Below, one piece after another: positions 1 to 8,298 of a stretch of 64,000 bases of DNA. The notes under the pieces were generated by a model. The model ran no database searches. It was not told where the DNA came from and saw only the letters and a list, made by a program, of their open reading frames with translations. Position numbers and translations under genes: made by a program. This DNA is from an uncultured Bacteroidota bacterium (GTDB lineage Bacteria > Bacteroidota > Bacteroidia > Bacteroidales > P3): the NCBI GenBank assembly GCA_902774395.1, contig CACYIK010000008.1:20780-84779 (forward strand), written 5' to 3'. The number at the start of each line of letters is the position of its first letter. The first letter of the stretch is position 1.

Positions 1-2
1 AG

Positions 3-644
3 AACAAGAAGTACCTCATCGCCGGTGGCTCCATCATTGCCGTCGCAGTCATCATCTTCTGCGTCTTCAAATTCTACATCAACCCCAAGCAGGACAAAGC
101 GGCTGCCGCCGACATCTTCTATGCCGAGAACTATTTCGACCAGGCTATCGACTCCATCTACTACGGCAACGTTGAAGCCGGCAACGCCTACCTCCAGAAG
201 TCTCTCTCCGGCGAAGGCAAAGCCCATGGCTTCCTGGCCGTCATCGACGAGTACGGCAGCACCAAGGCCGGCAACCTCGCCAAATACTATGCCGGTATCG
301 CCTATCTGCGCCTCGGCAAATACGACGAAGCCGTCAAGTACCTCAAAGACTACGACGCCGACGACTTCTTCACCAAACCCCTCGCCCTCATGGCTCAGGC
401 CGACGCCCTCGTCGAGAAGAACGACCTGAAAGAGGCCATCAACCTCTACCTCAAGGCCGCCGAGACCAACCCCAACGAGATCACCGCTCCTTCGGCCCTC
501 GTCAAGGCCGGCTGGTGCTACGACATTCAGGGCGACAAAGCCAAAGCCCTCGAGTGCTTCCAGCGCGTCAAGAAGGAATACCCCACCAGCACCGAGTGGC
601 CCGAGATCGACCGCTACATCGGTATCGAAGAAGCCAACAACTAA
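3..644 (+). CDS. TPR-repeat membrane-anchored protein (5' end outside window)
   Basis: The reading frame is open from the window edge. It starts with a basic stretch and one hydrophobic segment (roughly the first 25 visible residues, YLIAGG...FCVFKFY), then an all-helical, Ala/Tyr/Leu-rich domain. Helix pairs such as AKYYAGIAYLRLGKYDEAVKYL and AGWCYDIQGDKAKALECFQ have the tetratricopeptide pattern (A at 8/20, small residues and Y/G spacing). The topology, one N-terminal membrane helix followed by TPRs, resembles the YfgM / TPR_21 type of envelope scaffold. That is an inference from shape, not from a diagnostic motif. TPR proteins bind protein partners, and the partner cannot be read here. It ends in front of a strong hairpin terminator shared with the convergent gene. 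Confidence 0.8.
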   Translation, partial: NKKYLIAGGSIIAVAVIIFCVFKFYINPKQDKAAAADIFYAENYFDQAIDSIYYGNVEAGNAYLQKSLSGEGKAHGFLAVIDEYGSTKAGNLAKYYAGIAYLRLGKYDEAVKYLKDYDADDFFTKPLALMAQADALVEKNDLKEAINLYLKAAETNPNEITAPSALVKAGWCYDIQGDKAKALECFQRVKKEYPTSTEWPEIDRYIGIEEANN

Positions 645-660
645 TCCTTCATATCAGACA

Positions 661-698
661 AAAAAAAGAAGAGACCCGAGTGGGTCTCTTCTTTTTTT
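661..698. terminator. bidirectional rho-independent terminator
   Basis: The arms AAGAAGAGACCC and GGGTCTCTTCTT surround a 4-nt loop. There is an A-tract on the left and a T-tract on the right, so the hairpin can end both the rightward TPR gene and the convergent leftward lipoprotein gene. Confidence 0.9.
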
Positions 699-715
699 GC
701 TTTTGTCGGCAGCCG

Positions 716-1498
716 TTACAGCTCTCTGGGGTCGATGACGAATTCGGTGCTCTTGCCCGACTTGGACTCCACATAGCGGTAGCAGATGTTGCGGCCGGTC
801 TCGATACAAGACCTGACAAACATCTTGGCGGCGGGGTCGTTGGCGATTTCGGTCAGCGTCTGGCGCAGCGACTCTTCCGCGGCCGAACGGCTCTCCTCGA
901 TGTCGGCCACCGTGATGACGTTCTCGTCAAGCTCGCATATATAGACGAGGTTGTTACCCTCCTCGACGAGTGCCGTGAGCGTCATGCCGTCGCCGAGGTC
1001 CTCGGGATAGGACTGGGCGGTCATCTCAATCTGGTTCTTCAGATACTCCTCGGGGTCTACCTGGGCCTCGGGGTTACTCAACGCATTCGTAATCTCCTCT
1101 AAGGAGAGCTTGAGGGTAAACGTCTTGTTCTTGGCGACACTCTTGTAGACAATCTTCATGCCGGCCTGGGCGCTCTTCAGTTCGTCCACCATGGCCTTGA
1201 TATCCTTGCTGGGGTTGGCGAAAATCTCCAGCGCACCCTGTTTGGCCATTTCCTTGTTGGCTTCCATCAGATCGATGTCGATAATTTCGTCGTTCAGCAC
1301 GGCGTTGTAGACGATGTCCTCGCCGTCGAACTCCACCGACACGATGTTACCCGACATGCCCATCGAGATGGGGCATTGCTTGTTGGCCTGCTCGGCAATC
1401 TCGGCCAGACGGCCTTTGGTCTGACACGCAGTCATAGCCACTGACAGCACCGCCGCAGCGGCCATCAGCGTGAAAAGTTTTTTCATCATTTTCATCAT
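716..1498 (-). CDS. lipoprotein of unknown function
   Basis: A 260-residue protein that begins with a repeated MMKMMKKLF basic start, a hydrophobic stretch and a lipobox ending VAMTAC, so it should be a lipidated envelope protein. The mature part is hydrophilic with no motif I recognise. It contains two further Cys late in the chain (RSCIETGRNICYRY). The start could equally be the fifth codon (MKKLF), which gives a more usual signal peptide. It lies 15 bp downstream of the elbB-like gene on the same strand and is probably co-transcribed with it. It ends at the bidirectional terminator. Confidence 0.75.
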   Translation of the reverse strand: MMKMMKKLFTLMAAAAVLSVAMTACQTKGRLAEIAEQANKQCPISMGMSGNIVSVEFDGEDIVYNAVLNDEIIDIDLMEANKEMAKQGALEIFANPSKDIKAMVDELKSAQAGMKIVYKSVAKNKTFTLKLSLEEITNALSNPEAQVDPEEYLKNQIEMTAQSYPEDLGDGMTLTALVEEGNNLVYICELDENVITVADIEESRSAAEESLRQTLTEIANDPAAKMFVRSCIETGRNICYRYVESKSGKSTEFVIDPREL

Positions 1499-1513
1499 TT
1501 TGATATTTTAAGT

Positions 1514-2185
1514 TTAAAAGATTATACTTTCAACCATATTCTCGGCACCGGCGAAGATCTCGCTGATGCGGGTGGCGGCCATATAGGCCGGCGTGGTGTA
1601 CACCTTGTGCTCGGTGTCGGCGCAGACCTCCGTGGGGCCGCAGGCCGTGACCTTGCAGCCGAAGCTGCGGGCCACCTGCGAGGCCTGGTTGTCGTCGGGA
1701 CCCAGCGTCAGCTCCACACCATAGCGTCCCAGCACCTTGGCCAACACCATGGGGGCGATGCACATGGCCAGCACGGGCTTCTCGGCGCGGTAGGTCTCGA
1801 GGATGGCGTCGGCCACGCTGTCGACGACCTCCATGCGGGGACCGTCGAAGGCGAAGGTGGAGAGGTTGCGTGCCGCACCCATGCCGCCCGGCAAGGCCAG
1901 GGCGTCGTAGTCGGCAGGACGGTACTGCTCCAGCGGCAGCAGGTTGCCACGGGCGATGCGGGCGCTCTCGACGAAGATGTCACGCTGCTCCATGTCGAGC
2001 ACCGTGCCCTCTTCCTCGTTGTCTTGCACGTCGATATGGGGCACCACCTCGAACAGGCCTTCGGGGGCGAAGCACTGGTATTGCCAGCCGCGGCGGTCGA
2101 TGGCCAGCAGCAGCGAGAGGCTCTCCTGAAGCTCCGAGCCGTCACGGTTGCCACAGCCGGAAAGAATAATTGCTATTTTTTTCAT
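1514..2185 (-). CDS. elbB: ElbB-type DJ-1/PfpI glyoxalase-like protein
   Basis: A 223-residue protein of the DJ-1/PfpI superfamily. It opens with KKIAIILSGCGNRDGSELQE, the ElbB signature, has ALALPGGMGAARNLS in the middle, and AEKPVLAMCIAP carrying the nucleophile-elbow Cys. The length matches bacterial ElbB (about 220). Family members have weak glyoxalase III activity, and the name reflects an old link to isoprenoid synthesis; the physiological substrate is unsettled. It is cytosolic. The ATG follows a spacer that contains a 9-nt tandem repeat. Confidence 0.88.
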   Translation of the reverse strand: MKKIAIILSGCGNRDGSELQESLSLLLAIDRRGWQYQCFAPEGLFEVVPHIDVQDNEEEGTVLDMEQRDIFVESARIARGNLLPLEQYRPADYDALALPGGMGAARNLSTFAFDGPRMEVVDSVADAILETYRAEKPVLAMCIAPMVLAKVLGRYGVELTLGPDDNQASQVARSFGCKVTACGPTEVCADTEHKVYTTPAYMAATRISEIFAGAENMVESIIF

Positions 2186-2198
2186 AATGTCTGGGTAT

Positions 2199-2248
2199 AA
2201 AAAAGTCCTTAAGGACCTTAAAGACCTTAAGGACCTTAAGGACTTTTA
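2199..2248. repeat. 9-nt tandem repeat (CCTTAAGGA type), self-complementary
   Basis: About five units of CCTTAAGGA/CCTTAAAGA. Because CCTTAAGG is its own reverse complement, the whole block can fold as a hairpin with AAAAGTCC / GGACTTTT ends and could also act as a terminator for the leftward PLP enzyme gene. The same motif occurs inside waaA around 44622-44653. Confidence 0.85.
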
Positions 2249-2255
2249 TGCTAAT

Positions 2256-3461
2256 TTACTTGTTGAAAGCGTCGACGCTCTCTTTGATCAGCTGGAAGGT
2301 GGCTTCGATGTCGTTGTCGAGACCCATGGAGAAGCGGATGAGGCCTTCGCTCATGCCCATCTCTTTCTGGATATCCTCGGGAACCTCGGAGCTGGTGCTC
2401 TTGCCGCTGTTGCTGAAGAGGGTCTTGAAGTAACCCAGCGAGACGGCGAGGTAGCCGACACCCTTCTGCTGCATGAGCTCCATGATCTTGCTGGCGCGGT
2501 CGGCAGTGCCCATGTCGATGCTGATCATGCCGCCGAAGCCGTAGCCCTCGTTCATCATGCTGCAGAACAGCTCGTAGTCGGGATGCTCGGGCAGACCGGG
2601 GTAGTTGTACTTGAAGCCCACCTCTTTGAAGCGCTTGGCGAGGTACATGGCATTCTCGCCGTGCTTCTTCATGCGGATGTGGAGGGTGTGGAGGTTCTTG
2701 TTGATGGAGGCGCTGCGCATGGGATCCAGCACGGGACCGAGGAGCATGCAGGTGCCGTTGTTCACATCAATAAGGCTGTTGATATACTCGGCGCTGCCGC
2801 AGATGGCACCGGCGACGCAGTCGTTGGTACCGTTGATGTACTTGGTCATCGAGTAGACGGTGACGTCGGCACCCAGACGGCAGGGGCTGAAGATCATGGG
2901 GGTGAAGGTGTTGTCGACGATGAGCTTGGCACCGGCGGCATGGGCCATCTTGCTCAGCTCGGGGATGTTGGCGATGCGGAGCAGGGGGTTGTTCATGGTC
3001 TCGGTGTAGACGACCTTGGTGTTGGGGTGCTCGGCGAGGGCTTTCTTCACGGCGTCGAGGTTCTGCATGTTCACGAAGGTGGTGTTCACGTTGAACTTCT
3101 TCAGGTAGTTGGCCATGAAGGCGAAGGTGCCGCCGTAGGTGGTCATGGAGGCCACGATGTGGTCGCCGGCGTTGACTTCGTGCAGCAGGGCGCTGGTGAT
3201 GGCGGCCAGACCGCTACCGGTCACCCAAGCCATCTCGGTGCCTTCCATGGCGGCGAGGCGCTGGCAGAGGGCGAGGTTGGAGGGATTCCAGTGACGGCTG
3301 TAGAGGAAGTAACCCTCGGTCTCGCCGTGGAAGGTCTCGGTCATGAGGTGTGCCTCGGGGAAGGTGAAGGTGGCGCTGTCGCAGATTGCGGGGTTCACAC
3401 CACGGTTGGCGTCGCGGCCATCGATGCGCTGGATGGCGGTTGCGGGATCAAATTTTGTCAT
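2256..3461 (-). CDS. Cys/Met metabolism PLP-dependent lyase (methionine gamma-lyase / cystathionine gamma-synthase type)
   Basis: A 401-residue fold-type I PLP enzyme. SMTKYINGTND contains the Schiff-base lysine (about K207), YGGTFAFM resembles the substrate/PLP loop, and IVDNTFTP contains the Asp that pairs with the PLP nitrogen. The family covers cystathionine gamma-synthase, cystathionine gamma-lyase, O-acetylhomoserine sulfhydrylase and methionine gamma-lyase, and sequence alone does not separate them reliably. The N-terminus (MTKFDPATAIQRIDGRDANRGVNP) and long SKST-type C-terminal segment are the form usually called methionine gamma-lyase in Bacteroidales. Cytosolic, probably homotetrameric. 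A promoter-like box lies about 60 bp upstream. Confidence 0.88.
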   Translation of the reverse strand: MTKFDPATAIQRIDGRDANRGVNPAICDSATFTFPEAHLMTETFHGETEGYFLYSRHWNPSNLALCQRLAAMEGTEMAWVTGSGLAAITSALLHEVNAGDHIVASMTTYGGTFAFMANYLKKFNVNTTFVNMQNLDAVKKALAEHPNTKVVYTETMNNPLLRIANIPELSKMAHAAGAKLIVDNTFTPMIFSPCRLGADVTVYSMTKYINGTNDCVAGAICGSAEYINSLIDVNNGTCMLLGPVLDPMRSASINKNLHTLHIRMKKHGENAMYLAKRFKEVGFKYNYPGLPEHPDYELFCSMMNEGYGFGGMISIDMGTADRASKIMELMQQKGVGYLAVSLGYFKTLFSNSGKSTSSEVPEDIQKEMGMSEGLIRFSMGLDNDIEATFQLIKESVDAFNK

Positions 3462-3522
3462 GTTACGTTAATGTTTAATAATTATTGTTTTTGTCTTACT
3501 ATCGTCATTACAAACGAGACTG

Positions 3523-3552
3523 CAAAAATACAAAAAAATTTCGATACCGCAA
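3523..3552 (-). promoter_or_regulatory. Bacteroidales-type promoter of the PLP lyase gene
   Basis: On the minus strand TATTTTTG matches the TAnnTTTG -7 box, and a TTG lies 19 nt further upstream as in the -33 box. Confidence 0.6.
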
Positions 3553-3573
3553 GAAAAAAGTTTCGCCCCTGCG

Positions 3574-4863
3574 TCAGCGCACCACCAGCTTGCGCACAGC
3601 GGCTCCCGACGGGGAGACCATCTTGAGGAGGTAGACTCCAGAGGCATAACGGCTGACGTCGAGCGTCGCTTCTGTGGCGCCTCGCCCAACCTCCTGAACC
3701 ATAGCCTGCCGCCCTGCGGCGTCGTAGAGTTCCATCCGGCAGCCTTCCGAAGGCTCCGCAAAAGTCACCCCCACCACCTCGCTGGCGGGGTTGGGGCTCA
3801 AGGTGAAGCGCGGAGCACCAACATCATCGATACTCACGAAGAACAACTGTTGTGGCGGATACCACTTGCTGTACACCACCGTGTCGTAGCAACTGGTGGC
3901 ATAATGGCACACCTTGCGGACGCTGTAGAGGTAGCTTTCCCCCGAAGTGAGCCCCGTGAAAGTGTGGGCGGGACCTGTCACGTCGACAGGTGTAACGCTG
4001 TCGATAGAAGTCCCCGGCTGGAAGAGGGCCACCTGGAAGTCCGACGTCTCGTCGTCGCCCTGCCATGCAATGGAGACGTCATCCCCCCCGCGGCCCGTCT
4101 CTCGCACCCTCCGCGGCATCGTGCACCGCAGGTTTACTATCGGGAATATGCCGCCCCAGTTGTAACGAAAGATGTTAAAGGTAGTCAGCAAAAATGATCC
4201 TGGTCCATTATGAGCAATATAATAAGAATTTGAAGTCGAATCCTTAATGTAATTTGTGGTCAATACCCATAAACAAGAACCATCCTCAATAAAAGCATCA
4301 TAATGCATTCCCACACAAATATTGTCCGAATAAGACTCATAGGGCTTGTCAAAGTACAATTCGAAACAGGGCGAAACAAGAGAGCCCGGATTATAAACAC
4401 TAAAAGGAATAGGAAGAGGTTCCTGCTCATAATTATAATGATACTCGAAGTAACACAAACGTGTATAAGAATCGAAGAACGCAGTATCAAGCGCCTCAAC
4501 TCTGATATATGGATATACTCTTCCGGAAAGGGTGTCGTTCCATTCACTGACAGAATCATAAAGTATAGCTTGGAACCGAGTGCTGTCTGGACGTCTCGTC
4601 CCCTTGTTAATATCAGTATCAGCAACAATAGCTATTCCGTAAACAGGAACTTTTTCATAAATATTAGAATAAATTTGCAAGGAACCAGTGGTCATCGTCC
4701 TACCCAAATCCGATGTTGGTGGAAAAGCACTTGTTCTGGAGGAAAGAGGATTGAACCGATACCAAGGATCCATATACTTCACGGTATCCTTTTGCGCAAA
4801 CGCTGCCCATGCCTGAAACATTAGCAAAAAAAACAAGAAATAATTTTTCATGATTTTCCGCAT
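3574..4863 (-). CDS. secreted T9SS cargo protein with fibronectin-III-like domain
   Basis: A 429-residue protein with a signal peptide ending AAFAQ. A beta-rich N-terminal half (to about residue 225) has no recognisable family. An Fn3-like module follows (about 245-335, FQVALFQPG...YLYSVRKVC), then a type A Por/type IX secretion sorting domain at the C-terminus (LSPNPASEVV ... GVYLLKMV ... KLVVR). The protein should be carried across the outer membrane by the type IX system. Base composition changes sharply near 4190. The part coding the C-terminal domains is GC-rich like the neighbours, while the N-terminal half is strongly AT-rich, so the gene looks like a mosaic. Confidence 0.85.
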   Translation of the reverse strand: MRKIMKNYFLFFLLMFQAWAAFAQKDTVKYMDPWYRFNPLSSRTSAFPPTSDLGRTMTTGSLQIYSNIYEKVPVYGIAIVADTDINKGTRRPDSTRFQAILYDSVSEWNDTLSGRVYPYIRVEALDTAFFDSYTRLCYFEYHYNYEQEPLPIPFSVYNPGSLVSPCFELYFDKPYESYSDNICVGMHYDAFIEDGSCLWVLTTNYIKDSTSNSYYIAHNGPGSFLLTTFNIFRYNWGGIFPIVNLRCTMPRRVRETGRGGDDVSIAWQGDDETSDFQVALFQPGTSIDSVTPVDVTGPAHTFTGLTSGESYLYSVRKVCHYATSCYDTVVYSKWYPPQQLFFVSIDDVGAPRFTLSPNPASEVVGVTFAEPSEGCRMELYDAAGRQAMVQEVGRGATEATLDVSRYASGVYLLKMVSPSGAAVRKLVVR

Positions 4864-4873
4864 TTGGTGGTTT

Positions 4874-5128
4874 CTATTTCATATTATCCGGAATGTTGCA
4901 AATCAATGGAATCTCAGTTGAAGTAACAAGAGAATTTCTGAAGAAAGGTGTACAAGAAACAACATTTGGTATTATATTCTGAGGATTATAACTAACAGAG
5001 GGCGATGCAAGCATCGTAGCTTTCTCGTTGAAAAGATACGGGCAACTCATGGTCGTCGAAAGGGAGGCGGTTAAATCTTGTACATACCAAAATTTACTTG
5101 TCAACGAATGGTTTGTGCCTGTGGCCAC
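4874..5128 (-). CDS. short AT-rich open frame upstream of the T9SS gene, possible gene remnant
   Basis: An 84-codon frame on the same strand, ending 10 bp before the T9SS gene start. It has no signal peptide, membrane segment or family motif that I recognise, and its Ser/Thr/Pro/Asn-rich composition is compatible with a fragment of an extracellular protein. It shares the low GC of the 5' half of the downstream gene, so it may be a decayed upstream part of the same acquired segment. It may also be a chance frame. Confidence 0.3.
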   Translation of the reverse strand: MATGTNHSLTSKFWYVQDLTASLSTTMSCPYLFNEKATMLASPSVSYNPQNIIPNVVSCTPFFRNSLVTSTEIPLICNIPDNMK

Positions 5129-5314
5129 ATAGCTATTGATACATTAACGTCTATCATCCGTGTTCGGGTAGTAAAGATCGATCGTCCTTCAACATGGACG
5201 TAAACAATACAAAAGTACAAATTTAGCAATAGTTTTCATAATTATTTGAAATTCTGTTCAACATAATTTATCATTTGCAAAATTACAAATTTATTTTTAT
5301 TCATACAAATTATT

Positions 5315-5400
5315 TTCAAAACACGCTCATTTTCAACACCAAAACAGTACCAATAACTACCATGATAGGTCTTGAACACAAAATGGTAGGGTATTAGTGG
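5315..5400. repeat. bipartite intergenic element, copy 1
   Basis: The gap 5129-5520 contains no convincing gene. A 39-nt block (5315-5353) matches 32 of 39 positions of a block at 29543-29581. It is followed by an inverted CTACCAT/ATGGTAG pair and by a second shared block resembling ATGGTAGGGTATTAGTGG. Copy 2 has the same order. Both copies end about 65-90 bp upstream of a TAnnTTTG promoter that drives a rightward gene. Confidence 0.7.
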
Positions 5401-5485
5401 ACTTTTCGTGGGTCGTAAACCATCCCAGTGAGGGTGTTTTCATTGCCCCCAAAAAACTTTTTTCCGACGGATGAAAAAATGTTCG

Positions 5486-5493
5486 TATCTTTG
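5486..5493 (+). promoter_or_regulatory. TAnnTTTG promoter box of the WG-repeat gene
   Basis: TATCTTTG matches the Bacteroidales -7 consensus and sits 27 bp before the ATG. The upstream region is T-rich but lacks a perfect TTTG -33 box. Confidence 0.6.
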
Positions 5494-5520
5494 CATTTTG
5501 AATTAAAGACATTATTATAG

Positions 5521-6873
5521 ATGAAACGCACCTGCATTCTGCTTATTGCCACCCTGATGGCCTGTTTCGGAGGCCATGCGCAAAAGCTTGCCTACGAGAG
5601 TTCCCTGCAGAGCTTCGGATATAAAAACGACAACGGCACCTGGAAGATAGCACCCATCTACCAGCGCGCCGGCGAGTTCGAGGGTGGCGCCCGCAAATGG
5701 GCCCCCGTGAAGCTCGACGGACACTGGGGTGTCATCGATGTCGACGGCAACCTCGTCTGCCGCAACCTGCTGCCCACCAAGGAGGTGGCCCGCGAAGCCG
5801 GCCAGCAGTGGGAGGTGCAGAGCGAGCCGGGCAAATGGGTCTATCCTGCCCGCAACCAGGCCGACGGCCGCTGGGGCTTCGTCGACTACTACGGCCGCTG
5901 GAAGTACCAGCCCGTCTACGAGGCCGCCAACCCCCACCAGGGCAAGGAGCCCAAGAGCTACGCCACCGTGAAGAAGGAAGGCCGCTGGGGCTGCATCGAC
6001 GGCCGCGGCATACTGGTCATCAACAATATCTTCCAGACCGCCGAGCAGGCCGAGGAGGCCGGCGCACAGTGGGCGCTGGGACGCAACTACTACAGATGGC
6101 GCCAGGCCGTCACCAACCCCCAGACGGGTCTGTGGGGCTTCGTGGACTACCTGGGCCGCTGGGCCGTCAAGCCGGTCTACACCGACCAGGTGGCCTTCGG
6201 CGAGGACAACCTCTACGAGTACACACAGGTGAAGCAGGAAGGCCGCTGGGGCAACATCAGCCGCAACGGCGAGGTCATCTCCACCTTCATCTTCTTCACC
6301 CAAGAGGATGCCGCCTACGCCCTGCAGCAGTATGAGCACGGCCGCACCCTCGAAGACTGGCGCTTCCCCGTCTCCAACCCTTCCGACGGCAAATGGGGCT
6401 GGGTGGACTGGAGCGGCGAATGGCAGATCCAGCCCATCTACGAGGATGCCACCCACTTCGCCAACGACACAGGACTCTTCGCCACAGCGAAATATGACGG
6501 CTACTGGATGGTGGTGAGCGACACCGGCGAGGACCTCTCGCGCAATGTCTTCAACCTCTCGTCGGAAGCCTGGCAGGCTGGCAACCAGTGGGACACCCAC
6601 CAGGAACTGGGTCACTGGCTCTACCCCATCATGGACCCCGGCACCCAGGCCTGGGGCTATGTCGACTACAAGGGCGAGTGGGTCATCAAGCCCACCCTCG
6701 AGGATGCCAAGCTCTTCACCTTCGTGTGGAACGACCGCGTGGCCCCCGCCAAGATGGACGGCAAATGGGGCTGCATAGACCACACCGGACAGTTCGTGGT
6801 GAAGAACCAGTACAAGACCTCGGCCGAAGCCGCCATGGCCGGCAGACGATGGGCCGAAGGGAAGAAGTTTTGA
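5521..6873 (+). CDS. secreted WG-repeat protein
   Basis: A 450-residue protein with signal peptide MKRTCILLIATLMACFGGHAQ. The rest is built from WG repeats. Recurrent units such as GHWGVIDVDGN, GRWGFVDYYGRWKYQPVY, GLWGFVDYLGRW, GKWGWVDWSGEW and GKWGCIDHTGQ occur at roughly 40-60 residue spacing. WG repeats are predicted beta structures common in Bacteroidota surface and periplasmic proteins, and no enzymatic role is established. The C-terminus has no T9SS domain. It is preceded by its own promoter box and followed by a TTAAGAA heptad array and pyrC. Confidence 0.88.
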   Translation: MKRTCILLIATLMACFGGHAQKLAYESSLQSFGYKNDNGTWKIAPIYQRAGEFEGGARKWAPVKLDGHWGVIDVDGNLVCRNLLPTKEVAREAGQQWEVQSEPGKWVYPARNQADGRWGFVDYYGRWKYQPVYEAANPHQGKEPKSYATVKKEGRWGCIDGRGILVINNIFQTAEQAEEAGAQWALGRNYYRWRQAVTNPQTGLWGFVDYLGRWAVKPVYTDQVAFGEDNLYEYTQVKQEGRWGNISRNGEVISTFIFFTQEDAAYALQQYEHGRTLEDWRFPVSNPSDGKWGWVDWSGEWQIQPIYEDATHFANDTGLFATAKYDGYWMVVSDTGEDLSRNVFNLSSEAWQAGNQWDTHQELGHWLYPIMDPGTQAWGYVDYKGEWVIKPTLEDAKLFTFVWNDRVAPAKMDGKWGCIDHTGQFVVKNQYKTSAEAAMAGRRWAEGKKF

Positions 6874-6876
6874 CGG

Positions 6877-6901
6877 AATTAAGAATTAAGAATTAAGAAT
6901 T
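6877..6901. repeat. heptad array TTAAGAA between WG gene and pyrC
   Basis: About 3.5 units of AATTAAG/TTAAGAA. The end of the array supplies the TTG used as start of pyrC. Confidence 0.85.
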
Positions 6902-8296
6902 TTGAAAACGCTGATTCATAATGCGACCATCGTCAACGAGGGTCGCATTTTTGTTGGTTCGGTCGTCATCGAAGACGACAAGATAGTTGAAGTTTCGGAA
7001 AACTCGGAATACTCTGATTCTTCTGAGTTTTCCGAAGTCATCGATGCCACCGGCATGATTCTCATGCCGGGTGTCATCGACACCCACGTGCATTTCCGCG
7101 ATGGCGGAAACTCGGAGAACCCTGCGGGCACCTTCTATTCTGAGTCTCGGGCGGCTCGCGCCGGCGGCGTGACGTCGGTGGTGGACATGCCCAACACCAA
7201 GCCACTGACGACCACCCTGGAGGCCTTGGAAGCCAAGGAGACGCTGGCGGCACGCGACTCCGCCGTGAACTACGGCTTCATGCTCGGCGCCACCAACGAC
7301 AATATCGACGACCTGCTGGCCATCGAGCCCACGCGCTATGCCGCCATCAAGCTCTTCCTCGGCTCGTCGACGGGCAACATGCTGATGAACAACCCCGAGC
7401 AGCTCGACCACCTGTTCCGCGACGCCCGCAAACTCATCGTGGCGCACTGCGAGCAGGAGGAGGTCATCCAGGCCAACCTGCTCAACGCCAAGCGCGAATA
7501 CCAGGGCACCGCCGACGAGACGGCAGCCCTGCACCCCAAGATACGCAACAGCGAGGCCTGCTTCCTCTCGACCTACCACGCCATCGAGCGTGCCCGCCGC
7601 TACGGCACACGCTTCCACGTGGCCCATATCTCGACGGCCACGGAGCTCTCGCTGCTGAGCAACTTCGACCTCGAGAAGAAGCATATCACCGCCGAGGTGA
7701 CGCCCAACCACCTGTGGTTCGACGACCGCGACTATGCCGAGCTGGGCAACAAGATCAAGTGCAACCCCGCCATCAAGAGCAACGACGACCGCCTGGCGCT
7801 GTGGGCCGCCCTAGAGGACGACCTCATCGACACCATCGCCACCGACCATGCCCCCCACCCCCTCGAAGCCAAGCAGAAGCCCTACTTCGACGCCCCCAGC
7901 GGCATCCCCAGCATCCAGCATTCGCTGCAGATGATGCTAGAACCAGTGGTTAGTGATGAGTGTGGAGTGATGAGTGATGAATTGGTTGACGCATCCACTC
8001 ACTCATCACTCATCACTCATCACTCATCATTGCTCACCCTGCTGGTGAGCAAGATGTGCCACAACCCTGCCCTGCTCTTCGGCATCGAAGGGCGCGGATT
8101 CATCCGCAAGGACTACAAGGCCGACCTCGTGCTGGTGCGTCCCGGCGTAGAGGAGAAGGTCACGCGCGAATCATTATTATATAAGTGCGGCTGGAGTCCC
8201 CTCGAAGGACAGACATTCCACACCCACATCGAGCGCGTATGGGTCAACGGCAACGACACCGTCGACCACGGCGAGCCACTGAAATTCAGCAAATAG
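6902..8296 (+). CDS. pyrC: dihydroorotase with two repeat-derived insertions
   Basis: A 464-residue amidohydrolase that closes carbamoyl aspartate to dihydroorotate in pyrimidine synthesis. Visible metal and catalytic residues are the HVH pair (about H62, H64) in DTHVHFRD, the carbamylated-Lys region AAIKLFLGSS (about K150), VAHCEQ, HVAHISTA and the catalytic Asp region ATDHAPH. The start is TTG (MKTLIHNATIVNEGR fits the family N-terminus), immediately after a heptad array. Two segments are foreign to the family. Residues about 31-45 (SENSEYSDSSEFSEV) are coded by five 9-nt units. Residues about 350-378 (VVSDECGVMSD ... THSSLITHHSSLL) are coded by an inverted pair of GTGATGA/TCATCAC heptad arrays. 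Both keep the frame and lie away from the metal site. The downstream lipoprotein gene begins 2 bp after the stop. Confidence 0.93.
   Translation: MKTLIHNATIVNEGRIFVGSVVIEDDKIVEVSENSEYSDSSEFSEVIDATGMILMPGVIDTHVHFRDGGNSENPAGTFYSESRAARAGGVTSVVDMPNTKPLTTTLEALEAKETLAARDSAVNYGFMLGATNDNIDDLLAIEPTRYAAIKLFLGSSTGNMLMNNPEQLDHLFRDARKLIVAHCEQEEVIQANLLNAKREYQGTADETAALHPKIRNSEACFLSTYHAIERARRYGTRFHVAHISTATELSLLSNFDLEKKHITAEVTPNHLWFDDRDYAELGNKIKCNPAIKSNDDRLALWAALEDDLIDTIATDHAPHPLEAKQKPYFDAPSGIPSIQHSLQMMLEPVVSDECGVMSDELVDASTHSSLITHHSSLLTLLVSKMCHNPALLFGIEGRGFIRKDYKADLVLVRPGVEEKVTRESLLYKCGWSPLEGQTFHTHIERVWVNGNDTVDHGEPLKFSK
6994..7036. repeat. in-frame 9-nt repeat and dyad inside pyrC
   Basis: Units of TCNGANNNN type code SEN-SEY-SDS-SEF-SEV. 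The outer 12 nt, TTCGGAAAACTC and GAGTTTTCCGAA, are perfect inverted copies, so the block is also a potential stem-loop. Confidence 0.85.
7949..8035. repeat. inverted pair of heptad arrays inside pyrC
   Basis: The left arm runs as TGATGAG/GTGATGA units and the right arm as TCATCAC/ACTCATC units, separated by about 15 nt. Both arms translate in frame. Confidence 0.9.
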
Positions 8297-8298
8297 CA

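Noticed and set aside
2148..3626. Long rightward open frame opposite the PLP lyase gene
   Set aside because: It is a shadow of the GC-rich third codon positions; its product is low-complexity (V/G/H/E-rich) and the opposite strand has a clear enzyme.
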